From contig JAGAXP010000083.1 of NCBI GenBank assembly GCA_017940955.1, positions 1 to 27,284 of the forward strand: a stretch of 27,284 nucleotides of DNA. Direction: 5' to 3'. The position numbers and the translations under genes are program-made. Below, piece after piece: positions 16,695-23,632 of the stretch; position 1 is the first letter of the stretch, and each line of letters starts with the position of its first letter. The notes below the pieces were generated by a model that was not told the origin of the DNA, did no database searches, and saw only the letters and a program-made list of their open reading frames with translations. The stretch comes from Oribacterium sp. Its GTDB lineage: Bacteria; Bacillota_A; Clostridia; Lachnospirales; Lachnospiraceae.

Positions 16695-18242
16695 ATGGCA
16701 GACAGAATATTTGATTTCAACAAAATAGATGACAATAAAGATCAAAGTACAGGATCAGACATAGACAGCTCTTTGATTACATGGCAGATCATCGAGAGAG
16801 ACGATAAGGAACTTAGTGCTGACTGCCCCATAATGATCCTTTCCGAAGAGAAGGAAAAGCTTCCGAAGCATGCAGCAGGAGTTTTCGTAAACCCTGTAAG
16901 GGGGACATCATTTGCCTATACGGAAGGAAGAGTTGAAGCAGACGTAAGCGGCAAGGATAAGGATGGCAGGGATCTGAACCACCATATCCTGAAGATAGAT
17001 AAAAGGTTTATTGACCTTGAGAGGTGGCTTGGTGAAAATCATGTTTCCGTAAAACTTACCGGTGAGAGCAGGGAGGAAGGCTACTGTGTTTACAAGATCC
17101 GGGCAGTGACTCCCGACGGAAAAAACATACAGTCAGACAGAGACAGCTTCCTTCAGCTTATCATCGAGCGTCTCAAAGAAAGCAAGGCGCCTGAAGATGA
17201 TGAACAGGATGACGAAATGGCGGAGGTTTCGCATCAGGATCTCCGGGATTTAAATTCCATGCTGAATTTCCTTGCCTGCGCAAGACATACACTTCCTAAG
17301 AACATGCAGACCTGGGCGGACAGAAACATTGATCTCATAAGGTCGAAAACCATCACTCCCGAGGAACGCCGCCACGCGGAAAGAGCTCTTCAGATGGTGC
17401 TCAATATCCAGTGGAAGGGTGAATACTTCGCTTCCATCGATCCCGTCAGGGCACGCCAGATTCTGGATGAAGAGCTTTACGGTCTGGAACGTGTGAAGCA
17501 GCGTATTATGGAAACCATCATTCAGATTAACCGTACCCACACTTTGCCGTCTTATGGATTGCTTCTTGCGGGCCCCGCAGGTATCGGAAAGTCCCAGCTT
17601 GCCTATGCAGTAGCCAGAATTCTGAGACTTCCCTGGACCAGCCTTGATATGAGTGCCATCCATGACTCGGAGGCGCTGACCGGCAGTCCCCGTGTTTATG
17701 CCAATGCCAAGGCTGGACGCATAATGGAGGCATTTTCACAAAGCGGCTCCAGCAATATCGTTTTTATAATCAACGAGCTTGATAAGGCGGATCAGAACAG
17801 CATTAACGGAAATCCCGCAGATGCCCTTCTGACACTTCTCGATAATATCGGTTATACGGATAATTACATCGAGTGCCGCATACCCACAAACGGAGTTTAT
17901 CCGGTGGCTACGGCCAATGATAAATCCCGGATATCGGATCCGCTCATGAGCAGATTCGCGGTTATCGACATCCCGGATTACACCCCGGATGAGAAAAAAA
18001 TCATATTTCAAAAGTTCTCGCTGCCTAAGGTGCTTAAACGCATGGGTATGAGACCGGAGGAGTGTGTGGTGGATGACAGAGCCATAAGCGTGATTCTTGA
18101 AAAATACAGAGATACCACCGGATGCCGCGACCTGGAGCAGGCGGCGGAGCATCTTGCGGCCAATGCTCTATACCAGATTGAAACCACAGGAGTGGATACG
18201 GTGACATTTGACGCACATACCACCAGGAGGCTGTTGTTCTGA
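16695..18242 (+). CDS. Lon-type AAA+ ATPase lacking the protease domain
   Basis: The 515-residue protein ends where Lon would continue into its Ser-Lys protease. Residues 257-515 follow the Lon AAA+ module: LDEELYGLERVKQRIME, Walker A GPAGIGKS (293-300), VFIINELDKAD (356-366), NPADALLTLLD (373-383), sensor 1 ATAND (405-409), DPLMSRF, and the sensor 2 Arg478 in GCRDLE. The Walker B acidic pair reads Asn360-Glu361 where Lon has Asp-Glu. The N-terminal 250 residues are not a typical Lon substrate-binding domain; they contain an acidic linker (166-175) and a helical part. It may be a chaperone-like remodeller working with a separate partner, or may bind ATP without normal hydrolysis. The function is unknown. 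It is not part of any known B12 step. Confidence 0.8.
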   Translation: MADRIFDFNKIDDNKDQSTGSDIDSSLITWQIIERDDKELSADCPIMILSEEKEKLPKHAAGVFVNPVRGTSFAYTEGRVEADVSGKDKDGRDLNHHILKIDKRFIDLERWLGENHVSVKLTGESREEGYCVYKIRAVTPDGKNIQSDRDSFLQLIIERLKESKAPEDDEQDDEMAEVSHQDLRDLNSMLNFLACARHTLPKNMQTWADRNIDLIRSKTITPEERRHAERALQMVLNIQWKGEYFASIDPVRARQILDEELYGLERVKQRIMETIIQINRTHTLPSYGLLLAGPAGIGKSQLAYAVARILRLPWTSLDMSAIHDSEALTGSPRVYANAKAGRIMEAFSQSGSSNIVFIINELDKADQNSINGNPADALLTLLDNIGYTDNYIECRIPTNGVYPVATANDKSRISDPLMSRFAVIDIPDYTPDEKKIIFQKFSLPKVLKRMGMRPEECVVDDRAISVILEKYRDTTGCRDLEQAAEHLAANALYQIETTGVDTVTFDAHTTRRLLF

Positions 18243-18287
18243 TGGTTAGCCTGAGTTATATGTGACTTCCATTCGGCAGAAAACAGC

Positions 18288-18317
18288 TTGATGATATCAC
18301 GACCATTTTTGTATAAT
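18288..18317 (+). promoter_or_regulatory. Sigma-70-type promoter
   Basis: TTGATG (18288-18293), 18 bases, TATAAT (18312-18317), about 75 bases ahead of the HMA-like gene. Confidence 0.5.
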
Positions 18318-18391
18318 GATTTTATCCGGGGAGAAACTGACCATATCAGTTCTTCCATAGCATCGGTTTTTTTGAGAGCATGAGGTTCGAA

Positions 18392-18820
18392 ATGAAATTC
18401 ACGATTAAAAATGAGTTGGAGAACAGAATACGTATACACCTGAAGGATGGAAAGCTGGATTACGTCAAGGATCAGAGACTTTCCTATGCCATTCGGAAAA
18501 TCAAGGGCGTAAAAGAGGTTCGCGTATACAGAAGGACCGGTGGTGTTGCCATTAGTTTTGATTCCAAAGTTCTGTCAAAAGACAAACTGATATCAGCATT
18601 GGAGAAGATCAAGCTTAAGAAAATATGGGTTCCCGAAAATGAATTTGTCGATGAGTCAAAGATAAGTCTGGAAGAGATAAAAGAAAGGCGTCTTACTCCG
18701 GAAGCCAAGAGAAGGATAAGGGAAAAAATCGCGCTTGAAACTATGGCGGATATACTTTTGCCTATGCCGCTTCAGGTGGGATACCACTTCTTTCAGCTGG
18801 TAACACTGAAATCTCTGTGA
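18392..18820 (+). CDS. HMA-like protein resembling the N-terminus of a metal-transporting P-type ATPase
   Basis: The 142 residues begin MKFTIKNELENRIRIHLKD and continue with the beta-alpha-beta layout of HMA-type domains (IKGVKEVRVYRRTGGVAISF), but without a CxxC metal pair. The remainder (RLTPEAKRRIREKIALE, then LLPMPLQVGYHFFQLVTLK) resembles the stretch leading to the first membrane helices of the P1B-type ATPases common in Lachnospiraceae, and then stops. No ATPase core follows. ATG 18392 has GAGG six bases upstream; ATG 18380 is less well placed. It has its own promoter and a hairpin at the stop. It may be a functional small protein or a truncated ATPase gene. Confidence 0.65.
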   Translation: MKFTIKNELENRIRIHLKDGKLDYVKDQRLSYAIRKIKGVKEVRVYRRTGGVAISFDSKVLSKDKLISALEKIKLKKIWVPENEFVDESKISLEEIKERRLTPEAKRRIREKIALETMADILLPMPLQVGYHFFQLVTLKSL

Positions 18821-18852
18821 TTACAGGCAATGAGATGGTAAATGCCTGTAAT
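18820..18852 (+). terminator. Hairpin at the end of the HMA-like gene
   Basis: A 10-bp perfect stem (18820-18829, 18843-18852) begins at the last base of the stop codon. The T-tract after it is weak (GTTTCCCTTT). Confidence 0.5.
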
Positions 18853-18905
18853 GTTTCCCTTTGAGGACCAGGTGTGGTATTTACAAAAAAAGAATATAGA
18901 ATGAA

Positions 18906-18940
18906 GGGAAAGGGCCCGACGGTGGATGCCGGCGGGCTTT
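18906..18940 (+). terminator. GC-rich hairpin ahead of the membrane protein gene
   Basis: GCCCG and CGGC arms pair around GGATG and CTTT follows. It ends 10 bases before the next ATG, so it might act as a leader attenuator or hide the ribosome binding site rather than terminate. Confidence 0.35.
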
Positions 18941-18950
18941 GATTGTTAAA

Positions 18951-19640
18951 ATGAAGAATTCGAAACTAAGAACAGCGTTGTTTTTGCATATCATCATAGT
19001 GCTGATGGAAATCATCATAACTAACTACGTATATGCGACCCGGAACGGATTGGAAATGTTTTATCACTATACGGAAGTATCAAATTTCCTTTGCTTACTA
19101 AGCAGTGGGGCGTTTGTGCTTTTTATGCTGCCGGCGCTTTCCAAGGGAAGGACCAGCGGCTTCGTTTCCACCTATATGATGCAGCATTATAAGGGCTCCG
19201 ACGAGCTTCCAGCCTGGCTCATTACCGTGAGATATGTGGTTGTATGCAGTCTGATGCTGACATTTTTTATCGTACTTGCAGTACTTGGCCCCAAAAAGGG
19301 ATTTGATGAGGAGCTGTTCAGCGGTGTTCATCCATTAGACCACTTCCTCGTACCATTAATATCTCTGTTTTCATTTTTATTTTTGGAAAACAAGGCAGAG
19401 CTTCCCAAGGCTGCACTCTTTTGGGCTTTGATACCGACAGTGATATATGCGGTGATAATGCTTATATTAAACGCTGCCCGCATCACCGTGGGACCTTACT
19501 TCTTCCTCCGAGTATATGAACAGCCGGTCATCAAAACCATAATCTGGGTAGTGGTTGTTATGGGAATAAATTATCTGCTGTCATGGCTGGTTATGAAGGC
19601 TTATAATGGCAGGGTAAAGGCAGATAAAAGGAACGGATGA
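18951..19640 (+). CDS. Pr6Pr-like integral membrane protein
   Basis: A 229-residue protein with about six membrane helices. HYTEVSNFL follows the first helix and HPLDHFLVP lies mid-protein before another helix, the conserved-histidine pattern of the Pr6Pr / FAR-17a/AIG1-like family; these are membrane proteins, some of whose eukaryotic members are lipid hydrolases. No bacterial function is established to my knowledge. The frame opens at TTG 18939; ATG 18951 is chosen, but neither has a strong ribosome binding site. It sits alone between the HMA-like gene and the peptidase gene. Confidence 0.6.
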   Translation: MKNSKLRTALFLHIIIVLMEIIITNYVYATRNGLEMFYHYTEVSNFLCLLSSGAFVLFMLPALSKGRTSGFVSTYMMQHYKGSDELPAWLITVRYVVVCSLMLTFFIVLAVLGPKKGFDEELFSGVHPLDHFLVPLISLFSFLFLENKAELPKAALFWALIPTVIYAVIMLILNAARITVGPYFFLRVYEQPVIKTIIWVVVVMGINYLLSWLVMKAYNGRVKADKRNG

Positions 19641-19754
19641 GAGAGTCATTGACACGTTAACGGTCTCAAGAAGAATAGATACATTCATAAGAGATGATTG
19701 GCGGAAATCAGTCTTTATAGAAGATGAAAACGAAAAAAACAGCAGGAGAAATAA

Positions 19755-20597
19755 ATGATTTTATATATGACTTCAACCCCCGGTGGTTTTGACCGCCGTA
19801 CAGGGTTACCGGAAAAGCTTGATAACAGAAATCAGTTTGTGGACAGGCTTCAGAATGACTGGAAGGACCACAGCAAAGGTCTTCTCATTTCCTCGGATCC
19901 TAAAAATTCCGAGATGAATACAGCCATGGCACAGACCTATCTTGATGCCTTCAATAAATCAGGGCTCAGTATGGATTCCATAGACGTGCTGGACGCAAGA
20001 GATGAAAAAATCGTTGAGATACTCGCAATCTATGATGTGGTGATCCTTGCGGGAGGTCATGTCCCTACGGAGAATGCCTGGTTCCATAAGATAAAGCTTA
20101 AGGAGTGGATCAAAGGCTTCAGGGGAATAGTTATAGGAGTAAGCGCCGGTACCATGAACTGCGCAGACATCGTATATGCACAGCCGGAGCTGGAAGGTGA
20201 ATCAAAGGATGCCGGTTATAAACGTTTTCTTGAGGGACTGAGGCTTACGGATACCAATGTTATCCCCCATTACGATCAGACCATAGATGCCATGCTGGAT
20301 GGGAAAAAGCTGTTTGAGGAAATAACCTATCCGGATAGTACCAACAGAGCTTTTTATTGCCTGACTGACGGAGCCTACATTAGAAAAGACACAGTTACAA
20401 ATAAAGAAATGCTATATGGAGAGTCATACCTCATAGCAGACGGAGAGATCGGACTCATCTGTAAAAACGGAGGAGAGTTTGAGATACCCACTCGTGTAGA
20501 TGTGAAAAAGCCTGTGCTTCTTGCGGCAGTGACATTAACCCTTGGAGGACTCATAGGAGCGGCGATCACCAGGTACTTCATGAAGCATGATGATTGA
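19755..20597 (+). CDS. Membrane-anchored S51-family (dipeptidase E/cyanophycinase-like) peptidase
   Basis: The core matches peptidase family S51: VVILAGGHVPTENAWF (95-110), the nucleophile Ser130 in GVSAGTMN, and His172 in VIPHYD. PepE members remove N-terminal Asp-X dipeptides; relatives act on cyanophycin. Unlike typical cytosolic PepE (about 230 residues), this 280-residue protein has an added C-terminal hydrophobic helix at about 254-275 followed by a short charged tail, so it is probably a tail-anchored inner-face protein. The ATG has AGGAG nearby. The next genes downstream encode a small Nif11-like protein and an acidic protein on the same strand after 133 bases; a link is only suggested by position. 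Confidence 0.75.
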   Translation: MILYMTSTPGGFDRRTGLPEKLDNRNQFVDRLQNDWKDHSKGLLISSDPKNSEMNTAMAQTYLDAFNKSGLSMDSIDVLDARDEKIVEILAIYDVVILAGGHVPTENAWFHKIKLKEWIKGFRGIVIGVSAGTMNCADIVYAQPELEGESKDAGYKRFLEGLRLTDTNVIPHYDQTIDAMLDGKKLFEEITYPDSTNRAFYCLTDGAYIRKDTVTNKEMLYGESYLIADGEIGLICKNGGEFEIPTRVDVKKPVLLAAVTLTLGGLIGAAITRYFMKHDD

Positions 20598-20730
20598 TCG
20601 GATCAAACCATGATGCCTGGTGTCCTGAGTTACCCGGAATCAGAGCATCACGGCATGAATCAGGGACAAGACAATTTGGGTTATGAACATAAAACCGCAG
20701 CAGTAAAAGAGTGAACATCAGGGAGGAATT

Positions 20731-21021
20731 ATGGACGTTGAGACAGTAATGTCAGCCCTTCGTCAAAAGGCGCTGAAGGATGGAGAATTTCGAAAAGAAC
20801 TTTTGAACACACAAAATGAGAAGAATCCGTTGGCGGCTTTCTGTGAGATAGCAAGAAGAGAAGGCCATGAGATATATGAAATGGATATACTTACATATGG
20901 AGAAGAGTTTTATGCGGCCATAAAGAGATCCACAAACGGTGGTGGTGAAAATTCTCCTAAGCTGGAAGGCCAGGATGATTACTATGATATGTTCATGGCA
21001 GAGCTTGAGAATCTTAAGTAA
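20731..21021 (+). CDS. Nif11-like small protein with a double-glycine stretch (possible RiPP precursor)
   Basis: A 96-residue protein. Residues 1-55 resemble the Nif11-type leader: a helix with ALRQKALKDGEFRKELL, then NPLAAFCEIARREGHEIYEMD, matching the pattern of a short helix followed by A-x-x-x-G. A GGG lies at 71-73 (TNGGGENSP), where a C39-type leader cleavage could occur, leaving an acidic tail of about 23 residues without Cys, and few Ser/Thr. No modification enzyme or peptidase-transporter is visible nearby, so a RiPP role is uncertain; many Nif11 proteins have no known product. GGAGG lies just before the ATG. The next gene starts 16 bases after its stop. Confidence 0.55.
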   Translation: MDVETVMSALRQKALKDGEFRKELLNTQNEKNPLAAFCEIARREGHEIYEMDILTYGEEFYAAIKRSTNGGGENSPKLEGQDDYYDMFMAELENLK

Positions 21022-21037
21022 GAAGAATGGAGATATT

Positions 21038-21679
21038 ATGAGCGTTAAGATGGAATTTCCCGATGAATATGTAGAGATACTTAAATCCTATGCGGAGCAG
21101 AATAATGTGACCGTTCAGACTGCAATTGCCGACACTTTGGAGTTTCTGGAGCTTAAGAATGAGGCCTTTGATCATTACCGCATAGCAGTTGAGGACCCGG
21201 AATCATACCTGAACGATGCTTCGGAGCTCAATGCAAAAGCCATCAGGCAGATCTATATGGATCTTTTCGGTGAAGATACAGTGGGAGATATGATCCACTG
21301 TTACTACAATCCTGATAAACTTAACGTCCTTCTTATGGATATAGTTTATGATGATTCTGTTACTTTATGGAATATAGTTGAAATGTTCCATAACAAGATT
21401 CCGGGACTGGAATTCAGTGAGAATATCCTTTCTCTTTTCTATGTTCATGATCGTTTTGACGGTAAGCATGATAAGATCGTTGAACTGATGGAGTGGATGC
21501 TGTCAGACCATGAGGATGATGGTTTCGAGACCGCCGGTTACTATGAATCGATTTACGATGAACCTGATGGTGAAGAGTTCTTCGATGACGATGAGTACTA
21601 TGAGGATTTCGATTCAGAAGAAGATTATGATGACGAAGATGATGTCGAAGACGAAGGCATAAACGTAAACGAAGAGTAA
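21038..21679 (+). CDS. Acidic-tailed protein of unknown function
   Basis: I do not recognise the family. The 213-residue protein starts with a short ribbon-helix-helix-like or antitoxin-like opening (MSVKMEFPDEYVEILKSYAE, then VTVQTAIADTLEFLELK), then a mixed helical domain to about residue 160. The last 50 or so residues are almost all Asp, Glu and Tyr, such as DDDEYYEDFDSEEDYDDED. The frame is open upstream to 20939, but ATG 21038 has GGAG five bases before it, and the upstream part overlaps the Nif11-like gene. The two genes are 16 bases apart and probably one operon. An Asp-rich tail can mimic DNA, bind cations or fix a partner; none is shown here. Confidence 0.6.
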   Translation: MSVKMEFPDEYVEILKSYAEQNNVTVQTAIADTLEFLELKNEAFDHYRIAVEDPESYLNDASELNAKAIRQIYMDLFGEDTVGDMIHCYYNPDKLNVLLMDIVYDDSVTLWNIVEMFHNKIPGLEFSENILSLFYVHDRFDGKHDKIVELMEWMLSDHEDDGFETAGYYESIYDEPDGEEFFDDDEYYEDFDSEEDYDDEDDVEDEGINVNEE

Positions 21680-21703
21680 GCATTTATTACGTGACAATTA
21701 GAG

Positions 21704-21826
21704 ATGATCAGGATAAAAGATATCGCTGAGATGTGTGGTGTAAGCACAGCTACAGTATCATACGTGATACACGGAAAACAGGGAAAGGTATCGAAAGAAT
21801 TCAGAAAAATGATAAATACATACTGA
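21704..21826 (+). pseudogene. LacI-family regulator remnant (DNA-binding domain only)
   Basis: An ATG at 21704 opens 40 codons encoding a clear LacI HTH: IRIKDIAEMCGVSTATVSYV, then IHGKQGKVSKEFR, and a stop at 21824. LacI regulators run to about 330 residues with a sugar-binding domain; none follows in any frame. The next gene, a glucosidase, starts 43 bases later, so a deletion probably joined the start of its former regulator gene to it. A functional mini-regulator is possible but unlikely because dimerisation elements are missing. Confidence 0.7.
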
Positions 21827-21869
21827 TGCTACTTGATCTGACGGCAGATCGTAAAGAAGCGGAGGAAAT

Positions 21870-23546
21870 ATGGACAAAAAGTGGTGGAAAGAAAGTGTTG
21901 TATATCAGATCTACCCGAGATCGTTCTGTGATTCCAACGGAGATGGAATAGGTGATCTCAAGGGAATCATAAGTAAGCTTGATTATCTTCATGAGCTTGG
22001 GATCAATGTTATCTGGCTAAGCCCTGTTTATAAGTCACCTAACGATGACAATGGCTACGATATCTCGGATTATCAGGATATCATGGATGAGTTCGGAACA
22101 CTTGAAGATTTTGACATTCTCCTGAAAAATGCCCATGACCGTGGGATAAAGATAGTTATGGATCTGGTGGTGAACCATACTTCTGATGAGCATAAGTGGT
22201 TCGTGGAAAGCAGATCCTCGAAGGACAATGATAAAAGAGACTTTTATATCTGGCGTGAGGGCAGGGATGGTCAGACTCCGAACAACTGGGGAAGCAGTTT
22301 CTCCGGTTCGGCGTGGGAGTACGATGAAAAAACAGATATGTACTATCTTCACTGTTTCTCAAAAAAGCAGCCGGATCTCAACTGGGATAACCCGAGAGTG
22401 AGAGATGAAGTTTTCAGGATGATGACCTGGTGGTGTGACAGGGGTATAGATGGCTTCAGGATGGATGTTATCTCTATGATCTCAAAGGTTGAGGGTCTTC
22501 CTGATGGACAGGTAGATGCCAACACCGGTTACGGCGGACTTGAAAACACCACAAACGGACCTCATGTACATGAGTATCTGAAGGAGATGAATAAAAGGGT
22601 CCTTTCAAAGTATGACATCATGACAGTTGGTGAGTGCGCGGGAGTTACCATAGAAGAGGCTGAGAAGTATGCTTCTCTCGATGGCTCGGAGCTCAATATG
22701 GTGTTCCAGTTTGAACACGTTGGTCTCGACTATGATGAGCATGGAAAGTGGACTGCCAGAAGATACGATCTTCGTGAGTTAAAAAAGAACCTCAGTAAGT
22801 GGCAGACAGAGCTTGAAGGTAAAGCATGGAACTCACTCTTCCTTGACAATCATGACCAGCCGAGAATCGTCTCGAGACTTGGGGATGATTCACCGCTTTC
22901 AGCTAAGGCTATCGCTACTATGCTTCATTTCATGAAGGGAACACCTTACATATATCAGGGCGAGGAACTCGGCATGACAAACTGTAAGTTCGGCTGCCTT
23001 GAAAATCTGAGAGATATCGAGGAGATCAATGCATATCATGAGCTTGTAGACAGCGGAAAGATGACTCGTGAAGCCATGATCGCCGGCATTGAAGCAAAGG
23101 GAAGAGACAATGCCAGAACTCCGATGCAGTGGGATGCAAGTGAAAACGCAGGCTTCACCACCGGAACTCCGTGGATCATGGTGAATCCAAACTATAAAGA
23201 GATCAATGCTGAAGCTGAGCTTAAGGATGCTGATTCAGTTTTTAACTACTATAAAAAGCTTGTTTCCCTGAGAAGAAAAAGCGAGTGGTCGGATCTTATC
23301 GTATACGGCACTTACAGGCTTCTGGATGATGAAAGCAGCGAGATCTTTGCCTACGAAAGAGAACTTGATGGCAGAAAGCTGTTTGTACTCTGTAATCTCA
23401 GTGACAGGGAGATACATTATCACAACGATGCTTTCAGGAAAGCGAATGCTCTTTTGATCTCAAATTGTGGAGAGGCAGAACTAAGTGAGGAGATGAAACT
23501 TTCACCTTGGTTTGCTGCGGTATGGGAGGTTTTAAGTTTCGTTTAA
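21870..23546 (+). CDS. GH13 alpha-glucosidase, oligo-1,6-glucosidase type
   Basis: A cytosolic 558-residue enzyme that hydrolyses short alpha-glucosides. The (beta/alpha)8 barrel begins WWKESVVYQIYPRSF (5-19). The catalytic residues are Asp199 in GFRMDV (nucleophile), Glu255 in VGECAG (acid/base) and Asp329 in DNHDQPR. Two details point to alpha-1,6 preference (GH13_31): QPDLN at 167-171 and Val200 right after the nucleophile, as in isomaltases, whereas maltases usually have Ala or Thr there. The length matches the family. The ATG at 21870 has GGAGG upstream. No sugar transporter is next to it; the LacI remnant just upstream suggests former sugar control that has been lost. Confidence 0.92.
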   Translation: MDKKWWKESVVYQIYPRSFCDSNGDGIGDLKGIISKLDYLHELGINVIWLSPVYKSPNDDNGYDISDYQDIMDEFGTLEDFDILLKNAHDRGIKIVMDLVVNHTSDEHKWFVESRSSKDNDKRDFYIWREGRDGQTPNNWGSSFSGSAWEYDEKTDMYYLHCFSKKQPDLNWDNPRVRDEVFRMMTWWCDRGIDGFRMDVISMISKVEGLPDGQVDANTGYGGLENTTNGPHVHEYLKEMNKRVLSKYDIMTVGECAGVTIEEAEKYASLDGSELNMVFQFEHVGLDYDEHGKWTARRYDLRELKKNLSKWQTELEGKAWNSLFLDNHDQPRIVSRLGDDSPLSAKAIATMLHFMKGTPYIYQGEELGMTNCKFGCLENLRDIEEINAYHELVDSGKMTREAMIAGIEAKGRDNARTPMQWDASENAGFTTGTPWIMVNPNYKEINAEAELKDADSVFNYYKKLVSLRRKSEWSDLIVYGTYRLLDDESSEIFAYERELDGRKLFVLCNLSDREIHYHNDAFRKANALLISNCGEAELSEEMKLSPWFAAVWEVLSFV

Positions 23547-23632
23547 GGAAAATGTTGTAACATGTGCATCACGGAAAACGAAAACTGCTGCATGATCAGC
23601 AGAATACAATATAAGATATGAGGAAAAATGAA

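Noticed and set aside
18008..18439. 143-residue ORF on the minus strand across the end of the AAA+ gene
   Set aside because: It overlaps two supported genes and the promoter of the HMA-like gene, with no motif of its own.
20598..20730. Terminator after the S51 peptidase gene
   Set aside because: Only a short TTGATC/GATCAA palindrome is present, with no T-tract, so read-through to the next genes is as likely.
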